This document shows positions 1 to 7,356 of a stretch of DNA of 10,860 nt, piece by piece. Position numbers and translations under genes: made by a program. The stretch is from positions 1 through 10,860 of the forward strand of contig CANSLE010000056.1 in assembly GCA_947647645.1 (NCBI GenBank), given 5' to 3'. Within the stretch, counting starts at the first letter, position 1. Each line of letters starts with the position of its first letter. The notes under the pieces were generated by a model that saw nothing but the letters and a program-made list of their open reading frames with translations, was not told the origin of the DNA and made no database searches. Origin of the DNA: an uncultured Microbacterium sp. Lineage in GTDB: Bacteria; Actinomycetota; Actinomycetes; Actinomycetales; Microbacteriaceae.

Positions 1-3000
1 GAATCCGGACACGGCAACGATGAGCGCCGAGCTGCCGCCGGTCGCCGGCAGAGGCTTGTCGAAGCGGTTGTCGACGCCGATCGCGATCGTCGTGTCGGCG
101 GCGACGACCACGGTGGCCGGGTTCGCGGAGCGGCCTCCGTCGACCGTCATCGTGACCTGTTTCGCGGCGCCGGTGCGCGACTCGGTGAGCACGCACGCGG
201 CATCGGTCGGCAGGTCGGTGTAGACGACCGGCGTTCCCACCGTGAGGTCGCGCACAGCGCCCCCGGGGATCGGCAGATCCTCGCCGTACCACGTGCACAC
301 CAGGGTCACGCCGAAGGTGTCACCGGTGTGGGCGGATGCCGCGGTGCCGCTGACCTTCTTCGTCACCGAGATCTGCCCGGCGGTGAACGTGTTGGCGATC
401 GTCATGACCTGCGGCTGGTCGCCGCCGGTCAGATCGATCGTCGCGGTCGTCCCGGTCACGGGCTCACCGCCGTCCACGGTGATGCTCGTAGAAGCCGCGT
501 GACCCGTCACCGTCTCGGTGACCTCACACGTCGCGCCGACGGGAAGGTCGGTGTACGCGGCCCGGTAATCGTTCGCGGCGGTGAGCTGACGCTCCGCGCC
601 ACCGGGCACGGCGATATCGGTCACGGTGCCGTCCACGACGTACGTGCAGACCGCGCTGACCGTGAACGGTCCCGCCGCACCCGGGTTCAGCAGGTTGCCC
701 TCGCGCTCCTTGACCACGTCGAAGGACGCGAGGTCGAAGCGGTTGGTGGCCGTGACCTTCACGTCTCCGATGCCGACCGGGTCGGTCGGTGCGACGATCG
801 TGATCTGACCGTCGGCCGGGTCGAGCGTGGCCTCGGTCGCGCCACCGGTCGTCAGCTCCTTCACCACGCACAGGGTGCCGGTGGGATACACGCCGAACGT
901 CTCGGTGTCACCGCCCCGCAGCGAGAAGCGCTGGTCGAGCAGGCTCTGGCCCTGGTAGGTGCAGACCGCGGAGAAGTCGAACGAACCGGTTCCGTACCGG
1001 TCGGCGCCGGCACCGGTCACGACCTTGCCGACCGTGAGGCGGCCCGCGTCGTAGCCGTTCGTCACAGTGACCGCTGCGGCATCCGCCCCGGGGCTGACCG
1101 TCGCCGAGCCGTTGCCGGCGTCGACCACGTTCGTCCCGGTGAACACGATGTGGTTCGCGAAGAACGAGTCCGTCTCCGTCACGGCGCACGCGGCGCGCGC
1201 GGGGATGCGGTTCGGCGGCGCGGTCCAGGTCTCACCCGCGGCGAGGCTGAAGGTCAACGTCTTCGCGCCCTGGTCATCGAGCACGACGGGCGCGCCGGTC
1301 GAGCTCGTGCAGGTCAGCGAGAACGTGAACGGGCCGAAGGAGCCCGACGTCGACGCGGTCTGGACCTGCTTGGTCACCGACAGCCCGGTGAACTGATAGT
1401 CGTTCGTCAGCGTCGCGATCTGGGCCTGCGGCACCTCCACGGGGTCGCCCGTCAGCGGCGCGGCCTCGGTGACGGCGATCGTCCTCGGCGAACCGCTGCG
1501 CGATGTCTCGCCGAAGGTCCCCACGGCGCCCTGCTCGGTGACGGTGCATGTCGTGCCCGCCGCGCTCAGAGGGATGCCGTCGATACGTGCCGTGTAGTCG
1601 TTCGCCGCGCTCAGGGTCACGGTCGATGCCGCCCCGAGATCGAGGGTCGCCCCGGCCGCGGTGCAGACGACGTCGGCGAGGAAGCTCGTCGGCGCGTAGG
1701 ACGCCGCGGGGCCGGTGACCTTCTTCGTCACGCCGATCGACCCGAACCGCAGGTGGCTGCCCACGACGGCGGGCGCGATCTTGCGGAAGGAGCTCTCGGT
1801 GGTCAGCTGGTATTTGACGCCGTACTGGTTCCAGGCGAACTCGTCGGTGGCCGGCACCTTCGAGGACGCGCCCTCGCTGCGGGTGGCCGACTGCAGCCGG
1901 TTCACGGTCGAGAACGTGATGTCGGCGGCCTGCCCCGGAGCAAGCGCCCGGGCCGCCGTGGTGCGGAAGTCGAGGTGCACACGGATGCCGGTGACGGCCG
2001 ACCAGTCGGTGTCTGCGGACGCCGCGACCCACTGCTCGCCGTTCTGCTCGCACGCCGGCGCTGTCGTCAGCGTCGACCACGTGTTGACGCAGTCGTCGGG
2101 GCTGGTCGTGATCTGGATGGTCTGCGTCGTTCCCGCCGGGGCATCGACCTTGAGGGAGCCGGCGACCAGCTCGGGCCGGAGCGTCGACCCGCGGCCCGTG
2201 CCGGAGATGAGCAGCCTGTCACCGGGCGTCGGGAGCTGGTCGAACACCGTCATCTGGGCGACCGGGACGGTCCCCGCGTTGACGTTGCGCAGCACCCAGT
2301 CATCCGTGCCGTCGACCTCGGAGTTCGCGACACAGGGCGAGCGGAAGTAGCCCTTGTCGCCGACGACGAGATTCTGCTGACAGATCGCGTCGGAGGCGCC
2401 CGGCTGGTACGCACCGGGCAGCGCGCCCGACACACCCTTCACCGTGTACAGGTTCGAGCCCGCGACCACGCCGACGTAGTCGGTCGTGCCGCACGTCGTG
2501 GGGTCGTTCGCGAACGCGCTGGTCGTCGAGCCGCCGGGCACGGTGTTGCGGCACGCGGTGAGCTGCTGCGCCGTCTTCACCGTCATCGTGTTCGTGGCAC
2601 GATCGCCCTGCGAGAGGCCGGGCCGCAGCTCGAGGAACAGGCGGACCTTGAACACCTCACCGGGCTTCATGCGGTTGCCGTCCGACGGCCACGTGAACGT
2701 GATCGTCCGGCCGTCCGGGCTGAGGCCCACGGTGACCTTGTCCGAGAGAAGACCGCCGGCCTGCGTGGTGAACACGGGCGCCGGCGTCGTCAGGTAATCC
2801 AGCTGCACCGGCAGCGTGTCGGTCAGCTCGGACACGGTGAGGAAGCCGGTACCGGTGTTCTGGAAGGTGAGATCGAACGGCACGGGAGAGCCGACCGACA
2901 CGAGGCGGTCGCCGTTGTTGCTCAGCTTGTTCACCGCGATCTGGTGCGTTCCCTGCGTGAGCGCGATCTGGGCGGACGCCTGCTTCAGGGCGGAGTCGTT

Positions 3001-6000
3001 GCCGTCGACGCGCGTCGACTGCGAGGACTGCGTGTTGGTCACGGTGTGGTCGAAGGTCACCGGACCGCTCGCGTCGCGGTGGGCGTCGCGCACCTTCACG
3101 GTGAACGCGGCCGAGGCCGACCAGTTGGCCGCCGGGAGCGTGTTCGAGAACAGCCCTCCGTCGGCGCGCGTGAAGGTGAAGCGGATGCCGTCGACAGCGG
3201 TGACATCGGTACCCGTGGGAAGCGCGGCGGTGGCTGCGGCGGACCCCTGGATCCAGCTTCCGGTGATGCCTCCGGTGTGCACATCCACCCGCACGCGGTC
3301 GGCGCCGGCCGGCAGTGTCACCGCGCCGAGCCCGACGAGGTCGAACGTGTTCCAGAAGGCGGTCGCGTCGGCGAAGTCCTCGACGACGACGACGTTGGGC
3401 GAGAGTGTGCTGCGCGGGTTGGATCCCTGGTTCGCGCCCAGGGTCACCGTGACGGGCGTGCTCTTCGCCGGCTCGGCGATCGAGGCCGCGCTCACTGACT
3501 TCGTCGGGGTGATGTTGACGACTCCGCCCGTGAGGACGACCTTCGCGTCCGCGACGTCACCGGTCTTGGTGGTCGGCGCCAGCACCGGGTCGTACGACTG
3601 GGCGAACACGCGGTTCGAGACGTCGACCGTCTTTCCGGCCGGGAGCACCTGCGCGTCGCCGCTGGATCGCAGCGTGGGTCGCAGTCGGCTGTCGATCGTG
3701 ACCGTGAAGACGTTGCTCTGGTCGATCGTCCCGGTGTTCGCCGCGCTCACGCCGCGGAAGGTGACGCTCACGCCCACGACGTCGGCGAGCTGGTCGGCGG
3801 TGAACGCGTTCACCTGAGCGATGGTGTGCGAGGTCCTCGTGTACGTGCCCCCCGCGTAGTGCAGAAGCCACACCGTCGAGCCCGACGCGTCGATCTGGGC
3901 AGGGATGCTCGCGGCGATCGTGATCTTCGTGGCCGAGAACCGGTCGAAGGGCGTCGGCGTGCCGGCATCCGTCAGATAGTTCTTCGACGTGTCGAACGGG
4001 TCGGTGAAGGCCGCGGAGACGTCGGACTGGCACCCGGCCAGCGCCGTCTGGCTGCACGTGGCCGGATCGGTCATCCGCAGCGCGCTGGCCTTGGCAGTCG
4101 CGTCGTTGTGCGCGGTCATCGTCCACTTCGCCGTGGGATAGCTCTGCGCCGGCGTGCCGGCGACAGGCGTGAAGATCTGCGTGGTCGGCGTGGCGGACTT
4201 CGCGACCTTCACTCCCGGAGGCTGGTTGAGGATCTGGATCGTGTCGTGGTCGCCGTCGGTGACGTCGGACCCGCCCGCGAGAGGACGCGAGCTGATCTGG
4301 ACGGCATTGTCGACGACGCCCTTGGTGGAGGTGTTCAGCAGCGAGTCGGCCGTGATGGGCGTTCCCGAGGAGCGCGTGACATCACGCAGCTGCCAGGTGA
4401 GGTCGAACTCGCGCTTCACGCTACCGGAGCCGACTCCCGATCCCGGCGCGGGAGCGAACGGGTCGAAAGCGGGACCGGTCTGCCGCGCGGCCTGACGTGC
4501 GGCGGTGTCGGCCGCCGTCTCACCGAGCACCAGACGGACGCCGGTGGTCTTCGCCGATTCCTCGGCGGTGAGCGTGTAGCCGACGAAGCCGCGGCCTGCC
4601 GTCATCCAGCTTCCGCCGGGCGCGGTGACCGCGTGCCAAGCACTGTCGAAGAACAGCTCGACAGAGGTGACAGTGTCGTACTTGAGATACCAGCCGTTGC
4701 TGTACGGGTCGGAGCTCGGTGCGATCGCCGCCACCGAGACGAGGTCGAAGGCGTCGTAGGCCGTCGCCGCCGGGCTGCCGGCACCCGTCGCCGGGTCTGT
4801 GATGGTGACGGGCGCGAAGCCCGACGACACGTTCCAGCGGAGCGTCGTGTCCGCGCGCTGTCCGGACTGCGCGTCGAGGAAGTCACGCGTCCAGCGCTTC
4901 TGGATGTCGGGGCCCGGTCCGGGCGGGTTCTGCTCGGTCTGGATCGTTCCGGGCGCCGTGTCGGTGGCGTCGTCGGTCAGCGTCTTTCCGCCGTCGCTCT
5001 TGCCGGTGACGGTGGCGACGGCGGTGTTCGTGTAGGCCGCGGGCTTGTTCGGGCCGGTCGTGGTCGCACCACCGGTGCGACGATCCGCACGGGCGTCGAA
5101 CACGACGTTCGGGGTCACGTTGGTGGTGTCGGCGAACCCCGCGTCGCTGTGGAAGCGGAAGCGGACGCCTTCCACGTCGGCGGGCGACAGCGGCGACAGC
5201 GCAGCCGTGGTGGCCGCGGCATCCATCTGGAACACGAACGCCTGCACCTGTGCCGGCGCCGTGGCGAGCGTCGCCCACGTGCCGTCGTGACGACGCACCT
5301 GCACGGTGAGCGTGGCGTTCGCCGGCACCTGCGTCGGGGCGATCGCGGTGAGAGTGAAGGCGTTCCAGAAGGCGTCCTGCGAGCCGTTCCAGGCGTCCTC
5401 GACGAGGATGTCGTTGATGCGGGCGCCGTCGCCGGTGGCGGCCGCGACGGTCTGCAGCGACGCGACCACACTCGCGCCGGGTGCGACGGGGGTTCCCGGC
5501 CGCACGGTCTTGTCGATCGTGACGGACACCGACGGGTCGATGATGCGGATCGTGTCGCTGTCCTTCGCCGTCGCCGTGAGGCCGTTCGGCGCGGTGGCCG
5601 TCGACGCCACGGTGTTGGTGAGTGTGACGCTCGGCGTGCCGCCCGTGGCGTTCTCGGAGGTGACGATCGAGAAGCCGGCGTTGGCGGTGGCGTTCGCCTG
5701 GATCAGGGAGCCCGTGTAGACCAGCTCGAATCCCGTGACGGCGGAGCGGGGGCCTGCGGGGACCGCGCCGGCAGCGAACGCGACGTCCTGCGTCCCCCCC
5801 GCCGCGAGGTGGTAGACGACCTTCGCCGCAGAGGCGCCGGCCGGCCACAGGGGGGGCGCCGTGAAGGCGCCGAAGGAGACGTCGGTCGAGAAGAAGTCGA
5901 GATCGGCGAGGCGCAGCTCGCTCACGGGAACCGCGCCGTTGGTGGCCGACAGCGACGCCGACGCCCTCTGGCCGGCGGTGATCTGGCCGGGCTCGATGTT

Positions 6001-7167
6001 CTTCGTGGTCTGCACGGTGGGCAGGGAGGGTGCCACGGTGTAGCTGGCCGCGGCATCCTTCGTGGCCGTGCGGGAGCCCGCGGTCGCGGTGCCGTTCGCC
6101 ACATTGTCGACCCGATGCTCCGCGGTGGTCAGGTCGGCGCCCGTATCGCGCTGCGTGGAGCGCTGGGCGAGGCCGAGACCGAGGCCCACGGTGTCGCCAG
6201 GTGCGATCACGCCGACGCAGGTGAGGCGGATGCCGCCGACCTGCGCATTCGTGACGCCGTTCGGCAGGGTCGGGGTGGCGGACGGCGAACCGGTCTTCCA
6301 GGCCCACGAGCCTCCCTGGAACACGTAGGCGTCGACCTGCACGGACGTGCACGACGCCGGGAGGGAGACGTTCTGGAACCCCGTGTCATCAGTGATCGTG
6401 AAGGGGTTGCTCGCGTCGAGCGTGGACGCTCCGTCGACCGCGGTCTTGGGCTCCTGGATGACGAGCTTGTCGACGTTGACGTTCGAGGCGTTGGAGACAC
6501 CGAGAGCGATGGTGGAGGCGGCTCCGGGTGCGTACGACAGACGGTTCGGAGACCACTTCTTCGTCACGCCGACTGCGATGTTCTCGGGAACGTCGACGTT
6601 GATCGTGGCCGAGCTGTCGACCGTGTTCGCGTTGGTCGCGGTGACCTTCGCGGTGTTGACGATGTCGCCGCTCTTGCCGGGCGGGTAGTTGTCGGGCACC
6701 CGGAGGCTGACCAGCATCGAGAAGGTGGTGCCGGCCGACATTCCGACACCCACGGGAGTGTCGGTCGTCTCCTTGATGTCGACCGTCACGGCGGTGCCGG
6801 CAGCGACCTTCGCCGGTGGCGTGCTCGCGCCCCCGGTCCAGGTCACGGCGTACGGGGTGGTGTCGGGGGTGAATCGCACGGCCTCGATGTCGAAGCCCAC
6901 GAGCGCGGCGGGGAAGGCATCGGTGAGCTGGGCGCCGAGGCAGTCCTGCTCCGAACACGTGACCTTCACCGTGTAAGTGAAGGTGTCACCCGGCAGCGGC
7001 GTCGGCCTGTCGACGCTCTTGTCGATCTGCAGATAGTCGCCCGGGCCCGCCGCTGCCCGTGCGGCCGGCGCGACGCCGACCACTGCGGCTACCGCCAGCA
7101 GAACGACGAGAAGTCCCGCCACCAGCGGACTCTTCGCGGACACGACAGAAAAGCGCGCAGCGCGCAT
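1..7167 (-). CDS. Giant LPXTG-anchored surface protein with stalk modules and DUF5979-like repeats (3' end outside window)
   Basis: This is a secreted protein expected to be attached covalently to peptidoglycan by sortase and to act as a long surface stalk or adhesin; the binding target is unknown. The reading frame is open for 2389 codons from the ATG at 7167 and leaves the window without a stop. Residues 1-38 form a signal peptide: basic start, hydrophobic core LVAGLLVVLLAVAAVVGV, and an ARA-A cleavage site. About eight Ig-like (DUF11-like) modules begin near residues 45, 196, 385, 547, 752, 984, 1216 and 1409. A Cys-containing segment follows (about 1530-1806), then five DUF5979-like repeats (about 1808-2370). 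The sorting motif LPATG is at 2373-2377, followed by a hydrophobic start (ALIVAV), so only the membrane anchor and basic tail are missing. The ATG is chosen because the signal peptide begins there and a GGGGG tract lies 8 nt upstream. The family assignments come from memory of the motifs; the architecture is read directly. Confidence 0.93.
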   Translation of the reverse strand, partial: MRAARFSVVSAKSPLVAGLLVVLLAVAAVVGVAPAARAAAGPGDYLQIDKSVDRPTPLPGDTFTYTVKVTCSEQDCLGAQLTDAFPAALVGFDIEAVRFTPDTTPYAVTWTGGASTPPAKVAAGTAVTVDIKETTDTPVGVGMSAGTTFSMLVSLRVPDNYPPGKSGDIVNTAKVTATNANTVDSSATINVDVPENIAVGVTKKWSPNRLSYAPGAASTIALGVSNASNVNVDKLVIQEPKTAVDGASTLDASNPFTITDDTGFQNVSLPASCTSVQVDAYVFQGGSWAWKTGSPSATPTLPNGVTNAQVGGIRLTCVGVIAPGDTVGLGLGLAQRSTQRDTGADLTTAEHRVDNVANGTATAGSRTATKDAAASYTVAPSLPTVQTTKNIEPGQITAGQRASASLSATNGAVPVSELRLADLDFFSTDVSFGAFTAPPLWPAGASAAKVVYHLAAGGTQDVAFAAGAVPAGPRSAVTGFELVYTGSLIQANATANAGFSIVTSENATGGTPSVTLTNTVASTATAPNGLTATAKDSDTIRIIDPSVSVTIDKTVRPGTPVAPGASVVASLQTVAAATGDGARINDILVEDAWNGSQDAFWNAFTLTAIAPTQVPANATLTVQVRRHDGTWATLATAPAQVQAFVFQMDAAATTAALSPLSPADVEGVRFRFHSDAGFADTTNVTPNVVFDARADRRTGGATTTGPNKPAAYTNTAVATVTGKSDGGKTLTDDATDTAPGTIQTEQNPPGPGPDIQKRWTRDFLDAQSGQRADTTLRWNVSSGFAPVTITDPATGAGSPAATAYDAFDLVSVAAIAPSSDPYSNGWYLKYDTVTSVELFFDSAWHAVTAPGGSWMTAGRGFVGYTLTAEESAKTTGVRLVLGETAADTAARQAARQTGPAFDPFAPAPGSGVGSGSVKREFDLTWQLRDVTRSSGTPITADSLLNTSTKGVVDNAVQISSRPLAGGSDVTDGDHDTIQILNQPPGVKVAKSATPTTQIFTPVAGTPAQSYPTAKWTMTAHNDATAKASALRMTDPATCSQTALAGCQSDVSAAFTDPFDTSKNYLTDAGTPTPFDRFSATKITIAASIPAQIDASGSTVWLLHYAGGTYTRTSHTIAQVNAFTADQLADVVGVSVTFRGVSAANTGTIDQSNVFTVTIDSRLRPTLRSSGDAQVLPAGKTVDVSNRVFAQSYDPVLAPTTKTGDVADAKVVLTGGVVNITPTKSVSAASIAEPAKSTPVTVTLGANQGSNPRSTLSPNVVVVEDFADATAFWNTFDLVGLGAVTLPAGADRVRVDVHTGGITGSWIQGSAAATAALPTGTDVTAVDGIRFTFTRADGGLFSNTLPAANWSASAAFTVKVRDAHRDASGPVTFDHTVTNTQSSQSTRVDGNDSALKQASAQIALTQGTHQIAVNKLSNNGDRLVSVGSPVPFDLTFQNTGTGFLTVSELTDTLPVQLDYLTTPAPVFTTQAGGLLSDKVTVGLSPDGRTITFTWPSDGNRMKPGEVFKVRLFLELRPGLSQGDRATNTMTVKTAQQLTACRNTVPGGSTTSAFANDPTTCGTTDYVGVVAGSNLYTVKGVSGALPGAYQPGASDAICQQNLVVGDKGYFRSPCVANSEVDGTDDWVLRNVNAGTVPVAQMTVFDQLPTPGDRLLISGTGRGSTLRPELVAGSLKVDAPAGTTQTIQITTSPDDCVNTWSTLTTAPACEQNGEQWVAASADTDWSAVTGIRVHLDFRTTAARALAPGQAADITFSTVNRLQSATRSEGASSKVPATDEFAWNQYGVKYQLTTESSFRKIAPAVVGSHLRFGSIGVTKKVTGPAASYAPTSFLADVVCTAAGATLDLGAASTVTLSAANDYTARIDGIPLSAAGTTCTVTEQGAVGTFGETSRSGSPRTIAVTEAAPLTGDPVEVPQAQIATLTNDYQFTGLSVTKQVQTASTSGSFGPFTFSLTCTSSTGAPVVLDDQGAKTLTFSLAAGETWTAPPNRIPARAACAVTETDSFFANHIVFTGTNVVDAGNGSATVSPGADAAAVTVTNGYDAGRLTVGKVVTGAGADRYGTGSFDFSAVCTYQGQSLLDQRFSLRGGDTETFGVYPTGTLCVVKELTTGGATEATLDPADGQITIVAPTDPVGIGDVKVTATNRFDLASFDVVKEREGNLLNPGAAGPFTVSAVCTYVVDGTVTDIAVPGGAERQLTAANDYRAAYTDLPVGATCEVTETVTGHAASTSITVDGGEPVTGTTATIDLTGGDQPQVMTIANTFTAGQISVTKKVSGTAASAHTGDTFGVTLVCTWYGEDLPIPGGAVRDLTVGTPVVYTDLPTDAACVLTESRTGAAKQVTMTVDGGRSANPATVVVAADTTIAIGVDNRFDKPLPATGGSSALIVAVSGF
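37..51 (-). other. Sortase sorting motif LPATG
   Basis: The motif LPATG lies at residues 2373-2377, directly after the fifth DUF5979-like repeat (DNRFDKP). It is followed by GSS and the start of a hydrophobic segment (ALIVAVSGF) that runs off the window. This is the arrangement expected of a class of sortase cell-wall anchoring signals. The end of the hydrophobic helix and the positively charged tail cannot be seen, so completeness is inferred. Confidence 0.88.
58..1746 (-). repeat. Five tandem DUF5979-like repeats with conserved Cys pair and Lys/Glu/Asn triad
   Basis: Five repeats of about 105-120 residues start near residues 1808, 1929, 2043, 2146 and 2265. Each begins with a V-x-K strand (GVTKKV, SVTKQV, TVGKVV, DVVKER, SVTKKV). 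Each has a first cysteine in a (V/T)CT motif, then a second cysteine a few residues before a conserved Glu (CTVTE, CAVTE, CVVKE, CEVTE, CVLTE), and ends in an Asn-aromatic motif (TNDY, TNGY, TNRF, ANTF, DNRF). This is the layout of DUF5979 and related Cna-B-like folds. The Lys, Glu and Asn could form intramolecular isopeptide bonds, and the Cys pair a disulfide; both bonds are inferred, not shown. Repeats 3 and 4 are the most diverged around the first strand. Confidence 0.75.
2578..7035 (-). repeat. Diverged stalk modules (about eight) in the surface protein
   Basis: Residues about 45-1530 are a series of diverged modules of 120-230 residues. Each opens with a strand of the form V-x-(K)-K-x-x-x-P (IDKSVDRP, VTKKWSPN, TTKNIEP, IDKTVRPG, IQKRW, VAKSATPT, TPTKSV, VNKLSNNG) and continues with beta-sandwich-like sequence rich in Thr, Val, Ala and Asp. 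Six of them close with a G-(I/V/F)-x-(L/V/F) signature at G312, G479, G667, G876, G1132 and G1327, and a seventh copy occurs at G1727. Several carry an aromatic AF-x-x-F-D-L motif after a V-x-D element. The DNA is not repetitive; the repeat is visible only in protein. The modules resemble DUF11 and prealbumin-like surface domains, probably acting as a spacer that projects the protein from the wall. Confidence 0.65.
7054..7167 (-). other. Signal peptide of the giant surface protein
   Basis: The first 38 residues have the three-part structure of a Sec signal peptide. There is a basic n-region (MRAARFSVVSAK), an uninterrupted hydrophobic stretch from about residue 15 to 33, and a small-residue c-region PAARA followed by AAG. 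Cleavage is predicted after A38 by the A-x-A rule. The mature protein would start just before the first stalk module (GDYLQIDKSV). No YSIRK or twin-arginine motif is seen. Confidence 0.85.
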
Positions 7168-7248
7168 GCCAACTACCCCCAAGGTAGAGCACCCCCGCAG
7201 CCGACCCCACGTCGGCAGCCCCGATCCCACATCGGAGGGTGCACGTCG
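7168..7248 (-). promoter_or_regulatory. Presumed 5' leader of the surface-protein gene with three short hairpins
   Basis: Between a candidate -10 box and the ATG there are three inverted repeats, each with a 5-bp stem and 5-nt loop. They are CCGAT/ATCGG at 7221-7235, CCGAC/GTCGG at 7201-7215 (extendable to a 6-bp stem), and CTACC/GGTAG at 7173-7187. The first two share the loop CCCAC (GTGGG on the gene strand), are centred 20 bp apart, and differ by a compensated base pair. The third contains the ribosome-binding GGGGG tract (7176-7180) in its loop and 3' arm. They could be RNA elements controlling translation or, for the first two, a tandem operator on one DNA face. No known riboswitch class was recognised. 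Confidence 0.5.
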
Positions 7249-7254
7249 AACATG

Positions 7255-7260
7255 ACTATA
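7255..7260 (-). promoter_or_regulatory. Candidate -10 box (TATAGT) for the surface-protein gene
   Basis: On the minus strand TATAGT matches the actinobacterial -10 pattern TANNNT. It is AT-rich in an otherwise very GC-rich intergenic region. It predicts a transcription start near 7248 and a leader of about 80 nt. No convincing -35 hexamer lies 16-18 bp upstream; the nearest T-rich stretch (TTTTCC) is about 21 bp away. The promoter is therefore either weak, activator-dependent or wrongly placed. Confidence 0.4.
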
Positions 7261-7272
7261 GGACACGGTGGC

Positions 7273-7309
7273 CCTCGCCCGGGAAAACCCTGACCCCCGG
7301 AGAGCGAGG
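7273..7309. other. Imperfect inverted repeat in the divergent intergenic region
   Basis: The arms CCTCGC-CCGGG (7273-7283) and CCCGG-AGA-GCGAGG (7296-7309) can pair as 6 bp plus 5 bp, with a 3-nt bulge and a 12-nt loop containing AAAACCC. It lies upstream of both divergent genes and is not followed by a T-run in either direction, so it is unlikely to be an intrinsic terminator. It may be a protein-binding site or an accident of GC-rich sequence. Confidence 0.25.
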
Positions 7310-7342
7310 ACGCGACCCGACGGCGGTCGCCCCGCCGCTCAG

Positions 7343-7348
7343 TAGACT
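7343..7348 (+). promoter_or_regulatory. -10 box (TAGACT) of argG, predicted leaderless or very short leader
   Basis: TAGACT fits TANNNT and ends 8 nt before the argG ATG at 7357. That places the transcription start at about 7355-7357, on or next to the start codon. Promoters spaced like this are typical of leaderless genes in actinobacteria. No clear -35 box is seen 17 bp upstream. A GAGG tract (7349-7352) is only 4 nt from the ATG, which is close for a ribosome-binding site. A longer message from another promoter cannot be excluded. Confidence 0.5.
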
Positions 7349-7356
7349 GAGGTTCC

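Noticed and set aside
328..3498. A plus-strand open frame of more than 1000 codons opposite the surface-protein gene
   Set aside because: The translation is dominated by Arg, Gly, Asp, Val and His with no domain or membrane pattern. It lies antisense to a frame with a signal peptide, repeats and a sorting motif. Long antisense frames are expected at this GC content.
4883..6352. A minus-strand 489-codon frame inside the surface-protein gene
   Set aside because: It is a shifted frame of the same coding strand with Arg/His-rich low-complexity translation. The correct frame continues unbroken through it.
7236..7260. A possible ARG box for ArgR between the divergent genes (GTGCACGTCGAACATGAC)
   Set aside because: The resemblance to the AT-rich symmetric ARG box is too weak and the halves are not palindromic.
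3826..7293. A second plus-strand open frame of about 1150 codons antisense to the surface-protein gene
   Set aside because: It has the same Arg/Gly-rich shadow composition, has no recognisable motif, and runs through the surface gene's start, leader and promoter region.
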